Shown piece by piece: positions 49,319-61,385 of a DNA stretch of 64,000 nucleotides. This stretch comes from Entrophospora sp. SA101 (lineage: Eukaryota > Glomeromycota > Glomeromycetes > Entrophosporales > Entrophosporaceae): contig CAUDNR010001136.1 in assembly GCA_958430865.1 (NCBI GenBank), forward strand, positions 39,347-103,346. The letters run 5' to 3'. Positions within the stretch are counted from its first letter, which is position 1, and each line of letters starts with the position of its first letter. A program made the translations under genes and the position numbers. A model generated the notes under the pieces. That model searched no databases. It was given only the letters and a program-made list of their open reading frames with translations, and had not been told where the DNA came from.

Positions 49319-50844
49319 TCGGTGTATATATTTTTTTTTTTTGTTTCAAAAAAAAAAATTTTATTATTTTTTCCATTTATTTTTAATTTATGCAAATTAT
49401 TTTGCCGGGGGGTTTCAATTGTGCCACGTGAGATAAATTAGTCAAAATTATGAAAGGTTCTTACGTTTAAAAACCACCCGTTCGTTATAGTTATTATTAT
49501 GCCGAAATTGCTATATTAATATAGGTCATAACGCGAATTTAATTATTATTATTATTATTTATAAACGTCAAATGATCACCCGACTTTAAAACAAAATTTT
49601 TAGTTCAAAAATTTTTTTTGAAGTGCTATAAACCTTTACAACAAATTCAAAATTTCGGACTAAAATCCTTTTCATAAAAGGTAAGTGATCGATAATAATT
49701 TTCTCTAGTTTGGGTTACTATGAAGTTTTGCACCAACAAAATAATCAATTTTTTTTTGTTTGGATTTAATTAATCTGTTTTCCTAAATGAACAACGATCG
49801 ACATAAATTTTTTCGCAATACAAATAAATTGCTTATATTGGGTAAGCCTAGATTTATATAAAATTTCGGATTATTGATGTTTATACGGTACGGGTCATCT
49901 ATAATCAGCAATAGCGATTTGGTCAGGTTCAAAAATACTAAAACAAAATTTTTATATCATTTTAAAAAAGTTGATCGGTAACTTTTATTGTTCATGGTTC
50001 AAAGTTTCAAAACTTATTGTCTTTCTTAAATTAAAAGTTGGCTGAGCCTCAACATTTTAAAAATTCCAAATTTGTTATATATAATTTTTTAAAAAATTGA
50101 GACTAAGTAAATTTCGTGTAACAATTTTTTTCATACATAGAATATTTTATTGATTAAATACATGATTTATTTATATTATTTATTTCCTTTTTTAATTAAT
50201 AAATAAAAATTTTTACAAAAAAGTTTAACGAACATACATATTACATTAAAAGAAAATCATTAACAAATTTGGTCGTAAAGTTTAAAAATATGGTAATATA
50301 GAAATTATTTATTGTTGAGAATATTTTTTTTTACACCCAAATTGAATGGTGGTGGTTTTTTCAATCCAACATGTGATGGATCTGATGATATTTCAAATTT
50401 CTAACTTTCGAGTCATGTCAGTTGATTTGGTTTTTGGGGCTTTTTTTCAAACTTTATGCACATGAAAACTCATTAGGTTAGTTGTTTATTTATTTCAAAC
50501 AATTGATTGCTGCATCTAACTTAATGAGTTTACTACCTCAAAACAAATGTATTTTTTGTTAGTATAAGGTATTATAACATTATGATCATACCATACTGAA
50601 TTTTGGGTTCAAAAAAAATCAGCGCATATGTGTGGATGATCTGCACTGTAAATGACATGCAGTTGTTACACTAAATCAGCCTATAGCTAACTATGGCTTC
50701 ATAGAAAATCATCATCATTTGCTGCTGCCACCAGCTAGACATATCCTGCCACAATTAAAATGGCAGAAGAGAGGTCAGTAAGCCTCACTTATAAATAGAT
50801 CAGGTCTCTCTCCATAAGTGTTTGTGTACAAAAAAAATGTTCCT
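49319..50844. other. AT-rich region downstream of the Fanzor-like relic
   Basis: No gene seen. Words around 50340-50420 and 50640-50700 have a less AT-rich, decayed-transposon look, but no protein match can be supported. If the relic had a guide-RNA region or transposon end, it would fall here or in its 3' part. Confidence 0.4.
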
Positions 50845-52558
50845 TATGTTATGGGCAGCATTATCATCTTGATTCTAATGTATCAGACAGACTAATTCTC
50901 AGACTGACAGATCAAAATTCTTGATGCTTATCAAACCACCATTATACCAAAAACAGACTAAGGATGTACAGAACTCATTAATGTTCACCATCTTTCAGTG
51001 TTTAGAAGTTTTTGGCACATATGATGTTGATTACCAAATATTATCATCATTACCATTTTTTATTCTCTTGGACAAAATATCAAAGGTCTTTTGTTTGTTA
51101 ATAAAAGGTTTCATCACAAATAATGCCAGTGATGTTCAACTAATGTCTATGAATATGGCTCATACCTCACTTACATTCTGTTTTATCTCAATATAATCCT
51201 TGATTTCATGGAAGTAATGTTACTATTGCAAATTAAATTAACAAAGTTATAGCTCATCTTGAATAATGGCCTAAAGATTTTTTTTTGTTTTTCTAACCAC
51301 AACTCACATTTTTTGCAAGCATGAATAAAACCCTGCTAAGTTCCAGTACTCATTATTGGAACAGCTCACAACTTTTTCATCTGGACTCGCTGCTACAAAC
51401 AGATATCTTCCAGGATCCAGCCCAAATACTTTGCATCCATTCCGAATAATAATCGATCCTTCTTCATCAGCATCCTCTTTATTACCGTCAACTTTCTTCT
51501 GCAGGCCAACTGATACTGCAAGGCAAGACATCAGTCTGTATGGAATAAGTAAAGGTAAAGATTCAATTTTGGGTGGTGACTTATTAATATTAAACGCTTC
51601 CATCCACCAAGCTCCTCTTTCAGCTCTGAATCTTTGAATAGCTGTTACTCCTAATTTTTCAATTGATTTGTACATGTAAAATAAAGTATCAGTATCAACT
51701 AATATCTACTTTTGTTGGAAAGAGTGTTCAGGCCAAAGTGTGAAGAGGCAAAGACCACATTCCTGGTTATGCTTAGTAAAGATGGAAAGGATTTTGTGGA
51801 AATCTGAAAGATATGGCCACCGAGATTCTTTTACAGATGCATCATCAAGAGCTTAATTTTGGAATAATGTCTGTTGCACTTTCACTTTCAAGTGAACATA
51901 TTGGATGCAGGTGATATTGTGTGATGTAGAGAATTTATCAATAATCTTCGAAGGAAGAGAAGGGGACCTCGATTTTTCAAGTGGGTGATGAAGTGGTTTA
52001 TGACGAAGTCAATGTGTTTTTTGGTAAAAGAGATAATTTATAATTTATCCATCTTGTCGATTGTTGAGATTAGTTGTACTGACATATTGTCACGCAGCAG
52101 AGGAGAGAAGTTGTCATAACGATTTTTTATTTGCCCAATTCATTCCTCGAGGTCGATATGTGTATAGAGGGTATCTTGAATGTTATTTATGATGGGTTCT
52201 TTGGTGGTGTCAGGAGTGTTTTGGTATGTAGTTACAACTTGGAAACATTGCCGCATGTACTTGAAAGCACCTTCGCTTGTGTTGAAAGGAAATTGGTCAC
52301 CAATGGTCACATGATAAAGTGCTAACCAACCGAGAGCCTTCAAAAACAATTCGAGTCATTCCTTCAACAGCACCTTGGATTGCAAGTTCAGGATCTTTAT
52401 CTTTTAAGAATTATTTCTAGTCCAGTTTGACTCTGCATTGTTCGTATTTTGTGTCTTTTTCCTAAATAGGTTTACGTGCACAACGTTTTTGAAATTTACA
52501 ACGACTGTTTGAAGAACGTGAATGATTAGTTCCCTTGCAAGTTGGACAAGGACGCTCT
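50845..52558 (-). pseudogene. Decayed Fanzor/TnpB-like gene (IS605 OrfB-related)
   Basis: Several minus-strand blocks in the right order but broken by stops and frameshifts. At 52558-52470: a zinc-knuckle-like CPTCKGTNHSRSSNSRCKF. At 52349-52140: WLALYHVTIGDQFPFN and following. Near 51840-51650: ESRWPYLSDFHKILSIFTKH, then LVDTDTLFYMYKSIEKL. At about 51440-51310: IIIRNGCKVFGLDPGRYLFV and SNNEYWNLAGF, a RuvC-I-like Asp-Pro-Gly motif. At 50845-50868: DDNAAHNI, which fits the RuvC-III Asp-x-Asn-Ala-Ala-x-Asn motif of TnpB and Fanzor nucleases. Fanzors are eukaryotic RNA-guided nucleases carried by transposons. This copy cannot be active as it stands. Family call is from motif resemblance only. 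Confidence 0.6.
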
Positions 52559-53877
52559 AAAATAAAAAAATAAAAAAATATCACTAGATAGATAAATGGT
52601 AAATATTTATTTGTATTCCTCGTTTGCTTTTCTTTTAGCTGCATTTTAGAAGATTCCGCATGTGGTAATGTTTAAATTAAAATAAAATGTAATCAAATAA
52701 AAATTTTTAATTTTTCATTTAATATAAAAATAATTAAGATTACATACATAATTCAACAATTAGTATAGTACAATGAACAATTCAATAAAAAATAATGACA
52801 ATTCAAAAGATTATTAGCAATATGTTGTTTCAGTTAAAAGGCTTTCTAAATAACATAAATATTACTAATTAGTTTATTTAAAAATAGTCACAACTCAGAA
52901 AATTATTAATTTCGCGACGCCCAATGTAATTAATTCTTCATTGGGCGTGTACATTGTATAACAATTAACAAATTTATAAGCGGGGAAGCTTTTATTAATA
53001 ATAAATGACTTGCTTGAGGGTGGAAATGTCATCGATGTAGTTTCTATTCGTAATTCGTAATACAAATTCTTACTCGTTTTATTCGAACAAAACAATAAAC
53101 CTTATTCGAATAGAAACACTACTATTATTATTATCAATGCAAGAACTGTGAAGGAGAAATAGAACTGATAAAGAAAAGCTTTTTGATTAGCATATACTAT
53201 TATAAAACGAATTAATAGAACCCCTATGCAATGTAAACAATTTCTTTATAGAAGTTTCCTTAATTATTATTATAATACAATGTTTTTATTCGTTGCCAAC
53301 ATGATCAAAATTTTATTAGGAAATTTTTTTAATTGTTATTATTATATAATACAACGTTTTATGTGTGCTAACAAACAGAAATTAATTTTCTGTTGTTAAT
53401 TAAAATTTTGGAATTCTGATTGGCTAATTTGAATTTAACCTATGAAAAATGTTGCACGAAACTAAATTTTATTCTTTTCCATATTATTTATTATTGGCTT
53501 AAAAAAAAAAAAATAACCAATTCCTCCTTCTATGATGTTTTGTTATCTTGTGATTTATACTTTTTAATTGGATATTTTACCAACTTTCTACTAATTCCTT
53601 TTTTATAAAGATGTCAATATTTCTTTGAAAATTTCCTAATTGTACTAAATTCAAAGATTCTAGGTACATCTTTTTGCAAACCCTTTCAAGTATTCTCATG
53701 CAAATGTCTTTAGGCAGCGCCCTGATATCTCTCAATGGAATTTGGAAAAATATATATTTATGACTTGCATTCTTCAACTCTGTAAGAAAATCAAGTTCCA
53801 AAGACATTACTCAGCGAGTATAACAAAAAACCCTTGAAGGATTATTGATTTTTTTCTTCACATTCTAATAATACTTC
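52559..53877. other. Spacer between the two transposon relics
   Basis: No gene recognised. A 76-codon minus-strand frame at 53577-53807 (with LPKDICMRILERVCKKMYLE) has an F-box-like look at its start but is too short and isolated to name. Confidence 0.4.
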
Positions 53878-54545
53878 AAATGGCCTGTATTTCTGGAAAG
53901 ACCATTAATTGTGGCTTTTTATTTGGTCGAAAATCAGTGTCTCGCTCTCTAGTTGGGCCAAAGTTCATTCTACTCGCAACCAAATTCTCTTTGCTAAAAT
54001 CAGAATGATTTAGTACTGTACACACAATCAGGGATATAAGGTCCCAAAATAGCAAAAATAAGAATTGCCTTGTATTCTATTCGCTCAAGAAGTTGATTAA
54101 TTCCGGGTTTTAAATAACATCTGGTACATCTGGATGTCATGCAACATCAGTTAAAAATTCACTCACCATAATTGATCATTTTCCATAATGGTATTTCTCC
54201 ATGATTGGACCACATTCATCGTCATTTGGATAGAAAATGAACTACAGGTATTCTTTCCTTCTCTCCTTCAAGTAGATCAGGGCGTATTTGATCCATAAAT
54301 TCACCTTCATGTTTAGGATACATTTTTATACTCAAACATCTTTTCCAAGAATTCTTTTTGATTTTGCACAATATCCTCTCTTTCATGACATCATAACATG
54401 GTACGAATAACAAATGTACTTTTTTTTTCGCAAATGCAAATGTCGTGTGACCATTATTACGCAGGATAAAAAAAAATGATATGTCCAAACATGTTAATAT
54501 TAAATTTTTTATGTTGTACTTGTGAACATTTTGTTCAATCAATAT
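53878..54545 (-). pseudogene. Decayed DDE-superfamily transposase
   Basis: Minus-strand fragments in order, in changing frames: MYPKHEGEFMDQIRPDLLEG with EKERIPVVHF, then DDECGPIMEKYHYGK, SIMVSEFLTDV, PGINQLLERIEYKAILIF, and RMNFGPTRERDTDFRPNKKP followed by QLMVFPEIQ. These resemble blocks of the large fungal DDE endonuclease/transposase family (PDL-xx-GEK, SIMVSEFL, LLER, MRDT-F-PN-PQ-MVF). In-frame stops and shifts show that it is dead. Ends of the element were not found. It lies just beyond the Fanzor-like relic on the same strand. Confidence 0.55.
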
Positions 54546-54665
54546 TTAGAGAATGATCAATCTATTCAGATTTTTATGTTTTATTTTATTTTAAACAGCC
54601 TCATTCCACTAAATTAAATAAAAATATTTCCTATATAGCATTCAATTAAATTTTTAGGATTGATA

Positions 54666-55682
54666 ATGGAAAGTTTAAAACAAGAATCTTCTTTATTGCC
54701 ACCAGAAGCATCATCTTCATGTACAGCATCTTCGACGTCAACATCAACACTGTTATCGTCAATTTCATCACCTAGACGAAAAATTGGCAACCCTAAAAAA
54801 AGGACAACTGGTAATCTTATGGATTTAATATCAAAATCTTCTGCATATAAAAGTGATCCACCAACCATAATTTTACCAGATTTTTTTTATTTGGGTGACT
54901 CAAAAACTGCTTGTTGGTTACCACATTTTGTCAATTGGAATATCACACATGTCATCAATTTATCAGGTTGTTCAAATTTTTGGGAAACTAAAGATAAGAT
55001 TGACTATGAAATCTCAAATCTTGAATTTGATGATGAAATGACTAAAGATTTAGATGAATTTAAGGAAGAAGTTGTTGGCAAAGATATTAATAATAAAGTT
55101 ACAAATGATCACATTATTCTTGACAATAAATGTGATGTCAATGATGATAATGATGATGATGGAACAACTATCGTAAAAAAAAAAAATGGAGCCACTTTTT
55201 TTGTAAGTTATTCTTCTGGTGGTGGTAATGGAGATAATAGCAAAAGTGTTAATAATGGTGATAATACCAGTATTTCTAAATTTGCACAAAACAATCAAGT
55301 AGGTAACAATAAAGTTACTCACGACAAATCATCACCATCATCATCACTGTCAACAAAAAAAATATATCAAAACTTCAATCCTCCTAAATATTTAAAAATC
55401 GACATTTTAGATGATCCAAAATCAAATATATCAAAATACTTTAATCAATGTATTGAATTTATCGAGAAAGCAAAAGAATCAAATGGCCGTGTTTATGTTC
55501 ATTGTTATGCTGGTATTAGTAGATCAACAACAGTGGTGATTGCTTATTTGATGTATTCATGTAGATTTTCATTAAAAAAAGCTTTGAATTTAGTTAGGGA
55601 AAAACATAAAATTGTTAGACCAAATTCAGGATTCATTAGACAATTAGAAAAATTTGAAAAGGAGATTTCATTAAAAGATTAA
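54666..55682 (+). CDS. Dual-specificity protein phosphatase
   Basis: Single coding exon, 338 residues from ATG 54666; an AG just upstream (54657-54658) may end a 5' UTR intron. The N-terminus is Ser/Thr-rich. The catalytic fold begins at about 75 (IILPDFFYLGDSKTAC, then WNITHVINLSGCSNFW). The signature HCYAGISRSTTVVIAYLM carries catalytic Cys near 280 and Arg near 286. A general-acid Asp is probably in KIDILDDPKSNISKYF. The C-terminus SLKKALNLVREKHKIVRPNS is typical of DSPs. An Asn/Asp/Ser-rich insert of roughly 110 residues (about 120-235) separates the two halves; it is not found in ordinary DSPs of about 180 residues. Substrate unknown. Confidence 0.9.
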   Translation: MESLKQESSLLPPEASSSCTASSTSTSTLLSSISSPRRKIGNPKKRTTGNLMDLISKSSAYKSDPPTIILPDFFYLGDSKTACWLPHFVNWNITHVINLSGCSNFWETKDKIDYEISNLEFDDEMTKDLDEFKEEVVGKDINNKVTNDHIILDNKCDVNDDNDDDGTTIVKKKNGATFFVSYSSGGGNGDNSKSVNNGDNTSISKFAQNNQVGNNKVTHDKSSPSSSLSTKKIYQNFNPPKYLKIDILDDPKSNISKYFNQCIEFIEKAKESNGRVYVHCYAGISRSTTVVIAYLMYSCRFSLKKALNLVREKHKIVRPNSGFIRQLEKFEKEISLKD

Positions 55683-56036
55683 TTGATTGTGAATATTGGA
55701 ATAGGTCACAAAAACTTATAGTTTCATGACTTGATTCTTTCCAATAAAATTTGTCTATATTGAAAGAAAGATAATGTAGTCAAATGTCACTTGATAATTG
55801 AACAATAATAAAATGATGCTAAAAAATAGTGTTTTTATTAAAAGTATAAAATTATTTCTTTTTCTAATAATATCTTTTAATGTGTATTTTTTTTTTTTTA
55901 AAAAATTATATGAATAGAAGTACTATTTATTATTTATTTATTTATTTTATTTGTTTGATTAAAAAAAAATACTTACAAATAAATTACTATCTCACATGCA
56001 TATTTATATATATATATCTTATACTTAATGATTTGT
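55683..56036. other. Convergent 3' region, phosphatase and Ran genes
   Basis: AT-rich spacer with AATAAA/ATAAAA words near 55744 and 55808 and TA/TTTA microsatellites. No gene seen. Confidence 0.5.
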
Positions 56037-57179
<1,143 letters not shown>

Positions 57180-58391
57180 TTTTTTTTAAAGTTATGTTAT
57201 TGTTCCTATGTAGATGTTAAAATAAAATTTTTTTCTTTCCCCGAAATAAATAATAAATAAGAATTTTTGTGACACACACACTTACCCAAGAAGTTTTCTT
57301 AGAGCCCTTAAAAATGCAACTCCACGATAGTTACACGTATACATTTTACCAGGTCATAATTAGTTTGTGGGAGTACCTTGGGGTTAAGTTTTAAAATTAT
57401 GAAATTAAATCACGGCAGGAATTTTAATCAATCATCTAAAGACATAAAAATGCAGTCTCGATAAAAAATAAAAAATACCTAAGGAACAACCTGCAGTATG
57501 GTTTTTAATAGGAAAAATACTTGATTTAAAAGTTGGCCAATTTTACGTGAAAATAAATTTAGAATACTCCGGGCCCTACACCAACATAAAAAGTATAATC
57601 CGTAATAGTAAGTAAAAAAGAATAAGCGGTTGGCTTTTATTTGTATGATTAAAAATGTTCCAATTGTACGTCATCACTATATAATGTTTTTCAATTGAGA
57701 GCCAACATCGTTTGAAAATTAGTAATTCTTCTTTGTATATTAGATGGATATAATTTTATTTCATCGAAAGTACAAACAGCGTTACCAAAAGGATGCATTA
57801 TTTATCCTTTAACTAGTGATGACTACGAAAGAGGTTTCTTAAGATGTTGAAGCTCGACCATTTCTTGGTCAGCAGTAAACATTAGCAATCAATAACAAAT
57901 AAATTTTTTTTGGTATCTAAACATTCATGACAATCTTTAAGAATTGTGGAAACTATACTAGTTTGAATGCATAATCACGTCAAAAATGACTTGTTACCGT
58001 CTGGAAAGATATCACCCCCCGAAAGATAGCACCTTCTAAAAATAGAGTATAAAAAAGGCAATAAGGATATTTCAAAAATGTTTGCTAATAAAATTTTTTC
58101 ATTTAGAAATATTAATATTAATATATATTTTAATATTTTGTGTAATAAATTCGTTACCTTTTTTGGATAATCTTATGCTCAAATTGAATGTAAAAAGAGG
58201 ATCCATCTTTCAAGACTTTACGGTATTATTTGTAGAATTATTACTTACTATATTATAAAAATACTTTAATTCCATGAATGAAGGTATTTTTTCTTGTACA
58301 GACAATAACTTTTTAAAAATATATGGTAAGTAATAGGTAAACTAATATTTTTTGCTTTATAATAAATAATATTCAGCTAAATTTGATAAAG
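57180..58391. other. Ran upstream region
   Basis: Promoter-bearing sequence of the complete Ran gene. No other gene seen. It is identical by eye to 228-1439. Confidence 0.5.
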
Positions 58392-58894
58392 GTAAATGTT
58401 ATAATTAACTTTTACAACAAAAATAATTATCATCATCCAATTAATTTATTTTTATTTCCTAATAACCAGGGAGTAAGCATCATTTTATTAATTAACTTTT
58501 ACAACACAAAATAATTTTTATTAAAACATCATCTAATTAAATATCTTTCTTTTTTCTTTCTTTCATTATAATAACCAGGGAGTAAGTATTATACTATAAA
58601 TTAACTTTTAAAACACAAAATAATTTTTATTAAACATCATTTTTCTTTTCTTTCTTTATGATAACCAGGGTGTAAGTATTACACTATAAATTAAATTTTA
58701 CAACACAAAATAATTTTTATTAAACCATCATCTAATTAAATATCTTTATATAATAAATAACTAGAGGGTAAGTATTATATTATAAATTAACTTTTACAAC
58801 ACATCATCTAATTACATGTTTTTGTTTTTTTCTTTCCTTCTTTATAATAACCAGTTGGTAAGTATTATACTATAAATTAACTTATATAACAAAA

Positions 58895-59077
58895 TGGGAC
58901 CCGGACACTTTACCAACACCCACTTTACTGACAAGACACTTTACCGACAACATGCGATGTGATATTTTAGCATTTTATTAGTTTGTTTGATTGTGTAGAG
59001 ATTAAATGTAACCCTGAGTGTTGTCAGTAAAGTGTCTTGTTGGTAAAGTGGGTGTCAGTAAAGTGTCCCAGACCCCA
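58895..59077. mobile_element. Small inverted-repeat element, second copy
   Basis: Same element, position within the array and flanks as 1943-2125; it was therefore present before the block was duplicated. Confidence 0.75.
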
Positions 59078-59186
59078 AAATAATTTCTATTAAAATATTG
59101 TCTAAATTAAATTCTTTTTTATAACAACTAGATCATAAGTGTGATACTATAAATTGACTTTTACAATACAAAATAAGTTTTATTAA

Positions 59187-59751
59187 ATCATCATCTACAT
59201 TGTCATCTTGAAAAAGATAACCTTTTCCATGAAATTCTCATTATTTCAATGTAATCCCATCTCCATAGTTCCATCTACTAAAACGAGGGTCCTAATCCTC
59301 TATTTGAAAAGCAACTCCAAACCATAATACTACCACCATTATGTTTCACAGTTGGTACCAAATTTTGTTTTTCAAAACATTCTCCAGACATGATTTGGAC
59401 CATCATTGTTAAAAACTGCAAACCTAGATTCATCTGACCAAATAACATTTCCCCACTTTCTAATAGACCATGATTGCTTCTCCAAACACCAATTAAGTCA
59501 GTTCTCCATTTGTACATCAGTTAATAAAGGTTTTTGTGCTGGAATACGAGAAAAAAAACCAAGATTATGTAAGGACCTACGGATTGTCTTCAGTGATGCT
59601 TTGGTATTAGTTTTTTTTTCAAAGTTTTGTTGTATTTCAGCTAAAGTACTACGGGGTTTCTTATTAACAATTCTATTTATAACTCGTTCTTTTTCTTCAC
59701 CAATTAATTTTGGACGTCCAGATTGAGGTGCAGAACTTTGTTGTATGTGTG
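59187..59751 (-). pseudogene. Tc1/mariner transposase fragment, truncated
   Basis: Corresponds to 2235-2798 of copy A and keeps the catalytic-domain part (VIWSDESRF and [11 protein letters not shown] in shifted frames) and part of the linker, including SGRPKL-side sequence. The N-terminal helix-turn-helix half and the terminal inverted repeat are absent because unrelated sequence begins at about 59752. Five substitutions and one inserted T separate it from copy A. Confidence 0.8.
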
Positions 59752-61385
59752 TATATAAATTTCAGTTAATTAATGAATGTTATTAACATGCAAAAATGTT
59801 ATTCACATATAAAAATGCTATTGGTATACAAGAATGTCTTTTATTAAACAATATTTAAATATTATTAACATACAAAAACCTTATTGGCATACAAAATACT
59901 ATGACACGTTTGCACAGTGTAATTGTATTAATTATAATTAAAAGATGCAATTTGTGATCCTTTCTAAAGTACTGAAGTGATGAAGTTAGTTATATTATAC
60001 AATATATTATTATATTATATTTATTTTATTTTATTTTATCATACATGTTTACAATTCAGAAAAAAAAAGGAAAAATATTCAGCGACCTTTTTTTCCTGGG
60101 TATTAAAATGTTACCATTGAGATATGGATGCAGACGCACAGGTGATATCAATAATTTTTTAGTTAAAAAACTTTTACATTTTTGCTTATGAAAAATATAG
60201 TACCATCGAAAAATCGAACGAAAGTTGGAACGGACAAATAAAGAATACAATAGGTATGTCAAAGAATTAGAGAGATTGAGCGAATTGGAGATGAAATTGA
60301 GAAAGAAGGAGTACGAAAATGAAGAGAAATGAAAGGTTTGATTGAAGAAGAGGAAGAACAGAAGGAAAAGAGAGACAAGTGGGAAAGATTACATGATGCA
60401 TTGATTGTAATTAGTACCAAGGAAGCAGCATTGTTTATGTTTGATATAATGTTTGTAACATTGCTTTTTTCCTTTGCGTCAGGAAATTTTTTTGATGTAG
60501 GTTTGTGTATAACTTACATTTCACGTAAGAACGCTTGTAACTCTTGTGTAAGAATTATATAAGTTTACAAGCCGGCACAATTCTTACATAATTTAATATA
60601 GAAACTTACAAGCATTTGGTATTAGTTTTCCTGATGATGTTATGTATATGCTATCAATAGCCTGTTCTCAACTTTAGCACTTGGAATAATCGCTTCACAG
60701 AGTTCATTCACAGCAAAAGATTATTGCGGTCAGTCGTATCAGGAAACATCTTACATCTGATTCAGATAATGATCTAATCAGATATGCAAAGAAACTTTCA
60801 GGATGCCTTTTGCAAGCTGGAGCTCTGAAATTTTTTAAAGACACTGAAAAAGAGTTTACCATCACTCATCTTTGTGTAATTGGATAGAAGTTAGGGTTTC
60901 TTGAAGAAATCTTTAGCCTTTTGTAGAACATTCTTATAATGTAATTTTCCATCCAAACAATCCCTAAATTCATTTTTCTTAATTTCAATTCAAAAGAAAA
61001 GATTTACTTTGAAAAAGTTCATTTATTATATATATCTCAAAACATTTCGAAAGGTGACAATATTGCGCAGCGATATGAGCTCACTTTGCATCAACTTGAA
61101 TGAAAAAATCGTGCAACATTCCATATTGAATTTTATGCTTTACAGGTCTTGGACTGAAAACTTTCGAGTAGTTGCAATTAGCATCTTTTATCTTGAAAGA
61201 TCCTTCCTTACAAATACAAAGTTATCTTTTCAAAAAAGCAGTCAAAAATCATGGATTTTCAGCATGTAGCCCTACAAAAAGAAAAACAAACTTTGAAGAG
61301 TAGGTATTTTGAATATGAATATAAAAATTAATATTTGTTTGACACATTCTAGCAAATAAATAAATGGATGGATGGATGTACATAC
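59752..61385. other. Relic region left of the GH125 gene
   Basis: 59752-59900 holds a loose repeat of ATTAACATACAAAAA-like words. 60200-60562 (+) reads as a coiled-coil-like coding fragment broken by a stop and frameshift: RYVKELERLSELEMKLRKKE, then LIEEEEEQKEKRDKWERLHD in the next frame, ending in a hydrophobic stretch. No family is recognised and no splice linkage was found. The remainder shows no gene. The missing 3' end of the GH125 gene would be expected at the right edge but is not seen. Confidence 0.45.

Noticed and set aside
60329..60562. 77-codon charged plus-strand frame as a gene
   Set aside because: The coiled-coil-like sequence continues upstream only through a frameshift and stop, so it is better read as a relic.
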